Origin: DSYU01 sp963791025
Lineage (GTDB): Bacteria; Chloroflexota; Anaerolineae; Anaerolineales; Anaerolineaceae
Direction of reading: 5' to 3'
NCBI GenBank assembly: GCA_963791025.1
Contig: CAWBQF010000006.1
Coordinates: forward strand, 1 to 64,000
Length of the DNA: 64,000 bases
A model generated the notes under the pieces. It was not told the DNA's origin. It was given only the letters and a program-made list of their open reading frames with translations, and searched no databases. Numbering within the stretch: position 1 is the stretch's first letter; each line of letters begins with the position of its first letter. Shown piece by piece: positions 35,301 to 42,829 of this stretch. Position numbers and translations under genes: made by a program.

Positions 35301-36027
35301 GCCCCTGCGCATCCTGCGTCCGTTCCTCTTTTGCCAGAACAGACTGTCCGGTGTCCATCAGGCGCTGCTCATCAGTGTAATACTCGTTAGCCAGTTCATT
35401 CGGGAAGAACTGGTAGTCTGTCTTGCCAATCAATCCATCGGGGGCCGAACCCATCAGGTCGCCAACATAGTTATTTGCCAGCAAAAACCGGCTTTCGCGG
35501 TCTTTCACATAAATGGAGTCTGGCAGCGCATCGATCACCGTTCGCAGAAGATTGCGCTCCTGATCGAGCTGTTGTTGAACCTTTTGACGGGTTGAAACAT
35601 CGCGAACAACGCTGTACAGCAAATTATTGTCCAAACGTGAAACGCGCGCTTCAAATACAGCATCTTCCCCATCCGCTCCTGGCAAGGCGTACTCGAATAC
35701 CTGTACCGTCCTTGTCTGGCAAGCAGCCTGCGAGGCTTGCTCCATCTTACTGACTACCTGGGGTGGAAAAATATCTTGGTAACGTTTCCCCAAGAAGACC
35801 TCTGGCGGGATAAAGGATTCCTGGCCTTCAGCCGCCTTATAATCCACAAAGACGCCTTGCGCATCGTACCAGAACATCATATCTGGAATGGATCGTATGG
35901 CGTCTCTGTAACGCGATTCTGGTTCTGCCTGGTTCTCGGCGGCCTGTCGCTTCAACCGTTCAATTTCAACTCGCGTCTGCCTCAACTCTTCGAGAACCTG
36001 CTCTTTGGTCTTCCCCTGGTCGTCCAT
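32392..36027 (-). CDS. Giant PAS/GAF sensor protein without kinase domain
   Basis: The 1,211-residue soluble protein starts with a short coiled coil (KEQVLEELRQTRVEIERLKR), then about six PAS domains and two GAF domains in the order PAS-PAS-PAS-GAF-PAS-PAS-PAS-GAF. Typical PAS ends such as VGTGQDITQRK, ATAQDITTRK and GVFRDITEAK are visible. The last 45 residues (AVRELGEALG) match the tail of the second sensor. No HisKA, GGDEF or EAL domain is seen, so output must pass to another protein. ATG 36027 has AAAGAGG upstream. It is the first gene of the operon, behind the promoter at 36174-36202. Confidence 0.9.
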   Translation of the reverse strand: MDDQGKTKEQVLEELRQTRVEIERLKRQAAENQAEPESRYRDAIRSIPDMMFWYDAQGVFVDYKAAEGQESFIPPEVFLGKRYQDIFPPQVVSKMEQASQAACQTRTVQVFEYALPGADGEDAVFEARVSRLDNNLLYSVVRDVSTRQKVQQQLDQERNLLRTVIDALPDSIYVKDRESRFLLANNYVGDLMGSAPDGLIGKTDYQFFPNELANEYYTDEQRLMDTGQSVLAKEERTQDAQGRERWLLTSKVPLRDSSGNIVGVVGTGQDITQRKHAEERTNLLSQVADQSLDGLAVVDMQGTLIYINAASAEMHGYTVEECLGQNLSIFQNPEQMARESGPAIQQVMEKGSFQGEMGHCRKDGSTFPTWMSIALLRDEQGRPVNMVATAQDITTRKQQEELLARRAEQLAMVSEVSAAISTILSPDEMLQKVVDLTKERFHLYHAHVYLLNEAGDTLVLTKGSGEVGHQMEAERRSISMRAEQSLVAQTARNRVGTIVNDVQQDPAFLPHPLLPNTCSELAVPIVLGDTLMGVLDVQGDQVDQFTQESIRVLSTLASQVAVALQNARQYTRVQESERLTSTVINATPDWIFIKDREHRYRLVNQGYANSLHIPVEDFIGKTDLDLGFPEELVKGNPKKGIRGFWSDDFKVMESGETQHFPNDPATIDGKVHFHDTYKTPLRDASGNIWGVLGFARDMTERQELEEALAHERTVLAQAMEAANMVNWELDAASQQFIFNDAFYKFLGTSIEEQGSYMMSGPEFSQKFSHPDSVDLSTERFLRALTVSDPDYRDEFETLVKKPDGGYRPVMVTLRVEKDAQGQTVRLYGTNQDITDVKLATEELRRTELLYRQVLNSLVDMVLVKGEKSQMVWANKAFREYYGMSNEQLKDMIDAPIVEPDVTDKYVQDDQYVLGTGKTLFVAEEPIVRYDGKVTPVQTIKSPIFDENGKAIMTVGVFRDITEAKRQTTNMEALYRTSRRLNEAPTMQEMLAAVVEEHPIPGVNRATVFLLNRNEQGVLESMLVAANWYSGTGMQPFPVGTRFGVDHFSSINILQSKLPVFHSDAQHKSLLLEDPAFAQIMKMQQIASIASVPMWVGNRQIGTMVLMGEEVHDFTQEEVNAYPAIVSQLAVAVENRRLFEVTQTRMRQEQVLREITARVRNSMDPDTILRSAVRELGEALGRPAFVRMGSAEQLVQKGENVSHSETNGEGGK

Positions 36028-36067
36028 GGCACCTCTTTGCAAGGAACATTAAATGACACAGCAGTCT

Positions 36068-36087
36068 GCCCGAGAGAAACATCTCGG
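36068..36087 (-). promoter_or_regulatory. Hairpin in the leader of the signalling operon
   Basis: Perfect 7-base arms CCCGAGA / TCTCGGG with a 6-base loop, about 40 bases upstream of ATG 36027. There is no T-run, so it is not a terminator. It may protect the 5' end or affect translation. Confidence 0.4.
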
Positions 36088-36173
36088 GTAGCGCTTAGCA
36101 ATTCTTTACTTTCGATTAAATAGCTGTTCGTTATGAAACTGGTTGAATTACCCAAACAAATTGAACTGTGAAG

Positions 36174-36202
36174 ATAATATGCGAATCCAAAGATTAAGTC
36201 AA
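36174..36202 (-). promoter_or_regulatory. Sigma-A-type promoter of the signalling operon
   Basis: On the minus strand TTGACT (36202-36197), 17-base spacer, TATTAT (36179-36174). The predicted transcript start near 36167 gives a leader of about 140 bases. It is the only good promoter seen for the six-gene run down to 21813. Confidence 0.75.
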
Positions 36203-36251
36203 TTTAATAAATGGGGTTAGGGGGATACTGTAAAGTTGGTGTTAAGTTTGT

Positions 36252-36965
36252 TTACTCGATGTTTACATTCTCGACAACACCGCTGGTCGCCAGCAGCACG
36301 CCTACCAACGCCGCCGGACTGGGGAGAATTAAACCAGCCCCCGCACGCCGCAGTTCGCTTTCCTGACCAAAACCGCACAGCACCCCCACCGTTTGCGCGC
36401 CTGCCTGCCGCCCAGCACGAATATCCACCGTGGTATCCCCTATCATCAAGCAGTCCTCCGGCGCGACCCCCATCTGTTTAGCAGCCCACAGAATTGGGTC
36501 CGGAAACGGCTTGGTATAGGGGCAGGTCAGAGCAGTAGCTACCACCGGGAACAGATCTTCTAGATCATACTGCTGTAAAAAACAGCGAGTGCTGTCCTCG
36601 CCGCGCGCGCTCACCACCGCCAGCAGATAATGCTGGCGGAGAATCAGCAGCGCCTCACGGACACCATCGACAATCAAAAACTTGGAGGACTGGCGCCCCA
36701 CCTGCCGCCGGGCCAGGAAGTCAAACACGCGCCCAACGTGGCTGTCCAACCCAGTCCGGTCCAGCAAATGATAGATCAGGTTGCCAGGGCTTTCAGCGCA
36801 CATAATCGCCCAACGCGCAAACGGGCGCACCTCGCCGCGTGGGAACAGGCGGCGCAGCGGCAGTAACCGGCGCTCGAAGGAAGCGACCCATTGATCGTCC
36901 GTATCACTCAGGGTGCCGTCTACATCAAAACAAAGAGCGCGCACGCGCGAAACATCCAGAGCCAA
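36252..36965 (-). CDS. HAD-superfamily phosphatase (phosphoglycolate phosphatase type)
   Basis: The 237-residue protein has HAD motif I FDVDGTLSDTD, a helical cap, a motif II Ser-containing strand in LAVVSARGED, motif III Lys in YTKPFPDP and motif IV MIGDTTVDIRAG, as in Gph/PpaX-type phosphatases. The likely start is TTG 36965, because GAGGA lies just upstream and directly after the stop of the small membrane gene; ATG 36995 is an in-frame alternative without a ribosome binding site. The substrate is unknown. Confidence 0.85.
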   Translation of the reverse strand: MALDVSRVRALCFDVDGTLSDTDDQWVASFERRLLPLRRLFPRGEVRPFARWAIMCAESPGNLIYHLLDRTGLDSHVGRVFDFLARRQVGRQSSKFLIVDGVREALLILRQHYLLAVVSARGEDSTRCFLQQYDLEDLFPVVATALTCPYTKPFPDPILWAAKQMGVAPEDCLMIGDTTVDIRAGRQAGAQTVGVLCGFGQESELRRAGAGLILPSPAALVGVLLATSGVVENVNIE

Positions 36966-36975
36966 AGAAATCCTC

Positions 36976-37161
36976 TTATCCCAAATCTGCCCCATAGTAA
37001 GCGAAATCGAAAACGCTGCCCTGTGGAGTTGGAATCACCTCCATGGGGGCAGCGTTTTCGGTTTGTATCACCACCACTGCACCAATCGCCGCCCATAGGC
37101 TGAGACCAATGCAGAACGCAACCAATAAAGCCAGCGCAGATAACCAAATGCGACGCGCCAT
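36976..37161 (-). CDS. Small single-pass membrane protein
   Basis: The 61-residue protein has a basic start and one hydrophobic segment (IWLSALALLVAFCIGLSLWA and on to VVVI), then a short polar tail. ATG 37161 is chosen for the GGGAGGACGG just upstream. Its stop is followed by the ribosome binding site of the HAD gene, so the two look co-transcribed. A 14-bp inverted repeat lies inside its last third. No family is recognised. Confidence 0.55.
   Translation of the reverse strand: MARRIWLSALALLVAFCIGLSLWAAIGAVVVIQTENAAPMEVIPTPQGSVFDFAYYGADLG
37008..37060. repeat. 14-bp perfect inverted repeat inside the small membrane gene
   Basis: CGAAAACGCTGCCC (37008-37021) and GGGCAGCGTTTTCG (37047-37060). 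The 25-base loop holds a further 5-bp stem (TGGAG/CTCCA). The whole could form a long near-perfect hairpin in the mRNA just before the HAD gene. Confidence 0.8.
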
Positions 37162-37205
37162 CCGTCCTCCCTTTTTGCGCAAAAGCCAGCTTGTCTCAGG
37201 CCAGC

Positions 37206-37733
37206 TTAATCTTCTGAAGCGTTATGCTTGCCTTCCACTTCTTCAATCGCTTCTAAAGGCGTAGCGCCGCCAAAACTGACCCGCAGCAAACCAGACAGGT
37301 AGCGATCCATCGTATGAACAGCGGGATAAATGGCATTTCGGATCAGTTCAGGAGTAAGCGTTTGCCCTTCAAAATCGATACTGCTCTTGTAGCGCACTTC
37401 GCCATCCGAGTAATCCATCTCAAAGTTCCCGATCCGCAGGCCGTAATTGGCGCGAGTAATATACTCTGCCAACGCGATCCGCACCTCTTCCGGAACTTTA
37501 ACCGGCGCTACGCAGTAAAAAAGAAACTCTTCCAGGTCAACACGAACAATCGCGTAGCAGCGCAGGTCGCCATTCTTGCCAGAATAGGACATGCTGTAAG
37601 CATACTTGCCATCAATCCGGCGAGGAAACCATTCATCCTCATCCAGATAGCTGCTCAAGAGTTCAAACGCTTGAAGCCCATTCCGGTTTTCTGGCTGGGG
37701 CTCTTCTCTTGGATCCTGATCTTGCCTTCTCAT
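37206..37733 (-). CDS. YbjN-domain protein
   Basis: The 175-residue soluble protein matches the YbjN fold (type III secretion chaperone-like): YLDEDEWFPRRIDG, VRVDLEEFLFYCVAPVKVPEE, ITRANYGLRIGNFEMDYSDGEVRYKSSIDFEG and ELIRNAIYPAVHTMDRYL. YbjN proteins are linked to stress and motility regulation in Escherichia coli, without a defined reaction. It lies between the C39 peptidase gene and the small membrane gene in the same direction. Confidence 0.85.
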   Translation of the reverse strand: MRRQDQDPREEPQPENRNGLQAFELLSSYLDEDEWFPRRIDGKYAYSMSYSGKNGDLRCYAIVRVDLEEFLFYCVAPVKVPEEVRIALAEYITRANYGLRIGNFEMDYSDGEVRYKSSIDFEGQTLTPELIRNAIYPAVHTMDRYLSGLLRVSFGGATPLEAIEEVEGKHNASED

Positions 37734-37778
37734 ATCACTCTTCTCTTTCTATCACTACGAATATAAAACGTGCCCAAT

Positions 37779-39071
37779 TTAATTACTCTGGACAAAGTCC
37801 AGTGCATACTGTGCATCCGGGTAGCCCGGGTGCGCGTCCAGCGCCTCTTGAAATAAAGTTAACAACTCTTCCTTTTTTCCAAGATGGTACAGCGCCCATC
37901 CCCGCCATAACATTGCTTCTTCAGAGTTGGGGGTACGTTTCAACGCGTATTCTGTCAGTGCGAGCAGATCGTCATTTCGCCCAATATTAAAGTAGGTAAA
38001 AAATGGGCCAAACTGGTAGCGCAGCATACGCTGCGGAAGACCGAGGCTACGGGCGGTATCATATGCTTTGGCAGCTTCCTGGTATCGATCAAAATATACC
38101 AGATTTGTTCCCAAATTGAACAATGCAAACGAATCTGTAGAGTCTTTCTTAACTTCCTGGTTCGCCACATCCAGAGCATGTTGGCGATTCTGCGTTTGAT
38201 CCCACTGATCCCCTAACACTTCTTGCACGAGCGGGCGCTGATCTGGCGGGTAAACTAAAAGATAAACGCGGTTGAACGCCTTCCAGTTTTTATCCAGGGT
38301 GGCATAGGATACTTTGTGGTTCGCACCGACAAAGACATCCTGGGTAATGAACTGTTGAGCCGCATCATCATAACCTGTTATGAGCAGATAATGTCCAGCC
38401 CACCGGTCATCATTGTACCAGTAACTATCCTCCATGATGAAGGCTTCTTCGACCACTACCGGGAACCCAGCGGCTACCAATTTGCGGAGCATCTGAATAT
38501 CCCCACCCACCCGGTACTGTGGTTCCAGCCAGGCCGCCTGAGTCAGAACATAAGAGACCAGCTCTTCTACGTTCACATTGCGATCCTCGCGTTTCGGCTT
38601 CAAAATATCCGATATTGTGAACTGGTCGCCTTCCCAACCATAATAGCGCAGCGCCATTGTCAGAGTGGCAGGACCACAGTTGTTAATATCCTGCAGCTCA
38701 TAGTCTGGTGATTGTAATTCCACTTTAGCAGGCAGCGCGGTTGGCGAAGGGACGGGCGTCGGAGATTGCTCCAGGGTAGGCTTAGGAGTCGCGGTGAGCG
38801 GTATGGTCGGTGTAACAGTAGGCATTGTCAGCGATGGGATGCTGGATGGGTCGTCGGAAGCGCCGGGCGTGGTTAACTGCGACAGCGCTGCGGTTGGCAT
38901 CGGTTTGACGGGATCTACCACCCCACGCAAGAAGGTCATGGTGCGGTCGATGCGCCAGGCCAGTCGACTCTGAACTTGTGGAAATTGGTAAACAAAAAAG
39001 GCCAAAATGGCCAATCCTCCAAAGCCCAGTAAAAACAGCGCAATCTTTCTTTGTATTGGCTTGACAGGCAT
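37779..39071 (-). CDS. Membrane-anchored C39-like cysteine peptidase with TPR repeats
   Basis: The 430-residue protein has one N-terminal membrane segment (about 10-30), a Thr/Pro-rich spacer (about 80-115), and a C39_2 peptidase-like domain with C132 in NNCGPATLTMALRYYG and a His in WAGHYLLITGYD. Residues about 290-425 contain three to four TPR motifs (FALFNLGTNLVYFDRYQEAAKAYDTA). The catalytic part would lie outside the membrane. Substrate and partner are unknown. The ISKra4-like element is inserted about 45 bases upstream of its start. Confidence 0.85.
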   Translation of the reverse strand: MPVKPIQRKIALFLLGFGGLAILAFFVYQFPQVQSRLAWRIDRTMTFLRGVVDPVKPMPTAALSQLTTPGASDDPSSIPSLTMPTVTPTIPLTATPKPTLEQSPTPVPSPTALPAKVELQSPDYELQDINNCGPATLTMALRYYGWEGDQFTISDILKPKREDRNVNVEELVSYVLTQAAWLEPQYRVGGDIQMLRKLVAAGFPVVVEEAFIMEDSYWYNDDRWAGHYLLITGYDDAAQQFITQDVFVGANHKVSYATLDKNWKAFNRVYLLVYPPDQRPLVQEVLGDQWDQTQNRQHALDVANQEVKKDSTDSFALFNLGTNLVYFDRYQEAAKAYDTARSLGLPQRMLRYQFGPFFTYFNIGRNDDLLALTEYALKRTPNSEEAMLWRGWALYHLGKKEELLTLFQEALDAHPGYPDAQYALDFVQSN

Positions 39072-39113
39072 ACCGAATATTTTACCAGATTTCTTTCATC
39101 TGAATTAGCTATA

Positions 39114-39122
39114 TAAGACCTA
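39114..39122. repeat. Target site duplication, left copy
   Basis: TAAGACCTA, repeated at 40599-40607 on the other side of the insertion sequence. Confidence 0.8.
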
Positions 39123-40598
39123 GTGTGCACGCAAAAGTTGTCAGGGAGCAAAAAGAGTGCCAACCAAGTAAGATATGGGTTGCGACAAACCAAATCGAAC
39201 AGGAGGCACTCTGAAATGGACTATACCACAGAAAAGATCACGGCGATTGCAGGCCTGGTGGTGAGCGTGATGAAAGAGACACTGGAAACCAGCGGGGTCA
39301 ATCAAGGGATCGGCGAGATCGAGATACAGATGCGCGAGCTTTTGCGCCAGGTAGGGGCGGCGGCTTTGGGGCAGTATCTGAGCGGATTATCGACTCCAGA
39401 AGTGGCGAAGATCGCCTGTGCGTGCGGCGGGGAAATGGTGTATCAACGAGAGCGGGAAGCCAGCCTGTTGAGCGTGTTTGGGCGGGTGCAGTATCGCCGG
39501 AGCTACTATGCAGGCTGTAGTTGCGGGAAAGGGCAAGCGCCGCTGGATCGAAAGTTAGGTCTAAAACCGGGTGGGGCCAGTGCCGGGCTGGCAGAGTTGT
39601 TAGCCTTGGGCGGGATTGAACTGGCCTTCGAGCAAGGGCAGCGGTGGTTGGAGAAGTATTTGTTGTTCCGCGTATCGGAGAATACGATCCGCAGCGCCAC
39701 CGAAGCGCGCGGCGCACAGCGTCAGGCTCAGGAAAAGGCGTGGAAGGCCAACAGCCAGGATGAAGCGTGGTTACAAGCTCGCTTGCAGAGCGCCAGTCGG
39801 GCGCCCCAGCGGTTGTATGGCTCCATCGATGCTGCCAAGACCCGGATTGAGCCGCGCTGTCCGGAAGAGAAAGCCCAACGGGAAGAAGCTTTTCGAGATC
39901 TCAAGGTGGGCTGCTGGTATGAGCTGGAAGCGGTTCCTCCGTCCCAGCGTTCGCACCGCCAACGGGACAAGTATGATCGCGAACAACAGGTATTTCGGGC
40001 CAAAAACTTGCGTTATTACTGTGATTTAGAGGAAGCAAAAAAGTTCGGTCAGCTCGTCTGGGCCACCGGTTGCCGGGTGCTGGCTGATTTTGCCCCCGAG
40101 CTGGTTTTTGTATGCGATGGCGCGGTCTGGATCTGGAACCTGGTCAAGCAGTATTATCCGCAGGCCGTGCAAATTGTCGATTGGTATCACGCCACCGAGC
40201 ATCTGGAGAAGATTGCTGCGATTGCCTTCCCGCAAGCCGAGGAACGCCAGGCCTGGCTGGCAGAGGCCAAGGAAGCCCTCTGGAACGGTCAGGTGCAGGA
40301 GGTGATCCGCTCTTGCCAAGAACTGGTGCCCTGGCAGCCCAAGGTGTTGCCGGAAATCGCTTACTTTGTCAATAATGAACCGCGCATGGACTATGCCCGT
40401 TTCCGCGCAGCTGGGTATGCCATTGGCAGTGGCACCATTGAAAGCGCTTGCAAACAGATCGTTGTCCAGCGTCTGCGTAAATCCGGTGCACAATGGACCA
40501 CCGATGGCGCTATTCGTACAGCGAAAGCCCGGGCTGCCTGGTTGAGCGGTGAATGGGACACCCTTCCCTTAGCCGTTTGACAACTTTTGCGTGCACAC
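39123..40598. mobile_element. ISKra4-family-like insertion sequence, intact
   Basis: The element of about 1,476 bp has perfect 21-bp terminal inverted repeats (GTGTGCACGCAAAAGTTGTCA, 39123-39143, and its complement at 40578-40598) and a 9-bp target duplication. It holds one transposase gene. The perfect repeats and duplication point to a recent insertion. Confidence 0.92.
39216..40580 (+). CDS. ISKra4-family-like transposase
   Basis: The 454-residue protein has an N-terminal zinc-finger-like part with CACGGEM and CSCGKG, then a DDE-type core: YGSIDAAKT, VFVCDGAVWIWNLVKQYYP, VDWYHATEHLEKIA, and the end motif AIGSGTIESACKQIVVQRLRKSGAQW. These match ISKra4-type transposases. ATG 39216 has AGGAGG upstream; a GTG at the very tip of the element is in frame but less likely. 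The stop codon lies in the right terminal repeat. Confidence 0.92.
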   Translation: MDYTTEKITAIAGLVVSVMKETLETSGVNQGIGEIEIQMRELLRQVGAAALGQYLSGLSTPEVAKIACACGGEMVYQREREASLLSVFGRVQYRRSYYAGCSCGKGQAPLDRKLGLKPGGASAGLAELLALGGIELAFEQGQRWLEKYLLFRVSENTIRSATEARGAQRQAQEKAWKANSQDEAWLQARLQSASRAPQRLYGSIDAAKTRIEPRCPEEKAQREEAFRDLKVGCWYELEAVPPSQRSHRQRDKYDREQQVFRAKNLRYYCDLEEAKKFGQLVWATGCRVLADFAPELVFVCDGAVWIWNLVKQYYPQAVQIVDWYHATEHLEKIAAIAFPQAEERQAWLAEAKEALWNGQVQEVIRSCQELVPWQPKVLPEIAYFVNNEPRMDYARFRAAGYAIGSGTIESACKQIVVQRLRKSGAQWTTDGAIRTAKARAAWLSGEWDTLPLAV

Positions 40599-40607
40599 TA
40601 AGACCTA
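40599..40607. repeat. Target site duplication, right copy
   Basis: TAAGACCTA, identical to 39114-39122. It lies about 27 bases upstream of the miaB extended -10 element. Confidence 0.8.
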
Positions 40608-40633
40608 ACAAGTCTGTAAACACTGGACCTTCA

Positions 40634-40642
40634 TGATATAAT
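40634..40642 (+). promoter_or_regulatory. Extended -10 promoter of miaB, likely leaderless
   Basis: TGATATAAT (TGnTATAAT) ends eight bases before ATG 40651. The transcript would start at or just before the start codon, and no ribosome binding site is seen. Confidence 0.6.
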
Positions 40643-40650
40643 TGCCAGCT

Positions 40651-41964
40651 ATGAAGTACCACATCTGGACCGAAGGTTGTCAAATGAATGTAGCCGATTC
40701 ACAGCGGGTGGCATCGGCGCTGGAGCGCTTAGGCTACAGCGGTACGCCCGCGGCTGAAGAGGCGGATGTTATTGTCTTAAACACCTGCGTTGTGCGGCAG
40801 AGCGCGGAAGATAAGGCCTACGGACGCCTGAGTTCGCTGCGTCCGTTAAAGGAAAAGCGACCCGATCTGGTCATCAACCTGATGGGCTGCCTGGTCGGCG
40901 TAAAAAGCCACGAGGTGCTGCGCAAGCGCTTCCCCTTTGTGGATGTATTTTCACCCCCTTCCGACCCTGCCCCGCTGGTTGCCTACCTTACGCAGCAAGA
41001 AGTTCGCGAGATGGAAACCCTCAACACGCGCCAGCGCTTTGCCTATATGGATGGCGAGTTGGTGCTGCCCGAAGAAGAGCGCCAGCAGTTGATCTCGGCC
41101 TACATCCCGGTCGTCTATGGCTGCTCTCATGCCTGCACCTTCTGCATCATCCCCTACCGCCGCGGCGTAGAACACAGCCGCCCCCCTGAGGATATTCTGG
41201 CAGAAGCGCGCTCCTTAGCCCGGCAGGGCGTCAAGGAAATCACCCTTCTGGGACAGATCGTGGATCGCTACGGGAAAGACGAAGAAGCCTTCCCTACGCT
41301 GGCCGGGTTATTAGCGCGGCTGCACGCCATCGAAGGGGTAGAGCGCATTCGTTTCCTCACCTCACACCCCAACTGGATGACGGACGAACTGCTCGACGCG
41401 GTCGCCGCCCTGCCCAAAGTCTGCCCGCATATTGAAGTGCCTGTGCAGGCTGGCGATGATGAAGTGCTTGAAAATATGCGCCGCGGCTATACCGCCGAGC
41501 AGTACCGCCGCCTGGTGGAACGCATTCGCAGCCGCATCTCTGGGGTATCGATTGCTACGGATATCATCGTCGGCTTCCCCGGCGAGACCGAAGCACAGTT
41601 CCAGCATACCTACGACTTGTTAGCCGAACTCAAGCTCGATGTAGCGCATCTGGCGCGCTACTCATCCCGCCCCGGCACGGTCGCCACGCGCCGCATGGAT
41701 GACAATATCCCCGAAGAAGAAAAGATGCGCCGCTTCCGCCTGCTGGAAGAACTGCAAGAACAAGTCGTCGGTGAAATCAACGCGCGCTACCTGCATCAGA
41801 CAGTTCCCGTGCTGTTTGAAGAAAAAGTGAAGCAGCGCTGGAAGGGCCGCACCCCTACCAACAAACTGGTTTTTCTCGAATCACAAGACGATCTGCAAGG
41901 GCAAACCTATCCTGTTAAAATCGACTGGACGGGTCCCTGGTCTATGATTGGTCAGCTTTCATAA
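40651..41964 (+). CDS. miaB: tRNA-2-methylthio-N6-dimethylallyladenosine synthase MiaB
   Basis: The 437-residue radical SAM enzyme has the N-terminal methylthiotransferase domain with cysteines in TEGCQMN, NTCVVR and MGCLVG (second 4Fe-4S cluster), the radical SAM motif YGCSHACTFCIIPYRRG (CxxxCxxC), and a C-terminal TRAM domain. TEGCQMNVADS is the MiaB rather than the MtaB or RimO signature. It adds a methylthio group to i6A37 in tRNAs. Length is normal. The gene has a probably leaderless promoter next to the insertion sequence, and a strong terminator. Confidence 0.93.
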   Translation: MKYHIWTEGCQMNVADSQRVASALERLGYSGTPAAEEADVIVLNTCVVRQSAEDKAYGRLSSLRPLKEKRPDLVINLMGCLVGVKSHEVLRKRFPFVDVFSPPSDPAPLVAYLTQQEVREMETLNTRQRFAYMDGELVLPEEERQQLISAYIPVVYGCSHACTFCIIPYRRGVEHSRPPEDILAEARSLARQGVKEITLLGQIVDRYGKDEEAFPTLAGLLARLHAIEGVERIRFLTSHPNWMTDELLDAVAALPKVCPHIEVPVQAGDDEVLENMRRGYTAEQYRRLVERIRSRISGVSIATDIIVGFPGETEAQFQHTYDLLAELKLDVAHLARYSSRPGTVATRRMDDNIPEEEKMRRFRLLEELQEQVVGEINARYLHQTVPVLFEEKVKQRWKGRTPTNKLVFLESQDDLQGQTYPVKIDWTGPWSMIGQLS

Positions 41965-41983
41965 ACTTAATCATGAGTTTGTT

Positions 41984-42025
41984 AGCGGGCTTCGGCTTTT
42001 CCTTCCTGCCGAAGCCCGCTTTTTC
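41984..42025 (+). terminator. Terminator of miaB
   Basis: Perfect 13-base arms AGCGGGCTTCGGC (41984-41996) and GCCGAAGCCCGCT (42008-42020), followed by a T-run. Confidence 0.93.
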
Positions 42026-42028
42026 TAA

Positions 42029-42034
42029 TATAAT
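42029..42034 (+). promoter_or_regulatory. -10 element for the M23 peptidase/SDR/AAC(3) operon
   Basis: TATAAT lies directly after the miaB terminator and 12 bases before TTG 42047. No clear -35 is seen. Confidence 0.5.
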
Positions 42035-42046
42035 TTAGAATTAGTC

Positions 42047-42829
42047 TTGAACCTAACCAAAAAGTTACAGTCCCTCTTGAAACCATCCTTTATGAAAAGA
42101 ATGTTACGCTTACTGCCCTGGATCTTCATCTTTGTGATTGTGTTGGTGGGTGTGGCGGCCTGGATCTGGTTTGGATCGAAATCAGGCGTCCACTCCGGAT
42201 TACGTGACCAACGCGTGCTGGATTGGATTCGCAGCCCAGACGATCATCCTGATTGGGCCATATCAGCCGGAGAGCGCTGCGGAACAGCGCCCTTCCTATT
42301 CCCCACCAACGGTTACATCGGTTACCTATGGGACAACTCCTTTCAGCCCGGTCACCGCCATCAAGGCATCGATATCTTTGGTGGCAGCCAGCCCGGCGAG
42401 ACGCTCATCATCGCCGCCGTCGATGGCTACCTGACACGCGAAGCAGGCTGGAAATCCAGTCTCATCATTCGCCTGCCCGAAGACCCCCTCCATCCTGGGC
42501 GTCAAATCTGGACCTACTACACCCACATGGCAGATCCGCAGGGCGACTCGCTCATCGCCGCCGATTTTCCGCCCGGCACGCACGAAGTATTCGTCACGGC
42601 TGGAACGCTGCTCGGTCATCAGGGCAACTATTCGGGAACCCCAGGCCAGCCGGTAGGGGTGCATCTGCACTTTTCGATTGTGTTGGACGATGGTCAGGGC
42701 AGCTACCTGAATGAACTGGAGATTAATAACACGCTCGACCCATCGCCCTACCTGGGGTTGACTCTCAACGCCCATCAAACCACTGATATTCCGCTTTGCA
42801 AGCCGCAAGCCCAAGGAGACCAACCATGA
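42047..42829 (+). CDS. Membrane-anchored M23/LytM-family metallopeptidase
   Basis: The 260-residue protein has one membrane segment (WIFIFVIVLVGVAAWIWF, about 25-42) and an extracellular LytM domain with zinc ligands in HRHQGIDIFG (HxxxD type) and VGVHLHFSI (HxH). The family cuts peptide bonds in peptidoglycan. The start is uncertain: TTG 42047 or ATG 42092, neither with a good ribosome binding site. Its stop overlaps the SDR start (ATGA). Confidence 0.88.
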   Translation: MNLTKKLQSLLKPSFMKRMLRLLPWIFIFVIVLVGVAAWIWFGSKSGVHSGLRDQRVLDWIRSPDDHPDWAISAGERCGTAPFLFPTNGYIGYLWDNSFQPGHRHQGIDIFGGSQPGETLIIAAVDGYLTREAGWKSSLIIRLPEDPLHPGRQIWTYYTHMADPQGDSLIAADFPPGTHEVFVTAGTLLGHQGNYSGTPGQPVGVHLHFSIVLDDGQGSYLNELEINNTLDPSPYLGLTLNAHQTTDIPLCKPQAQGDQP

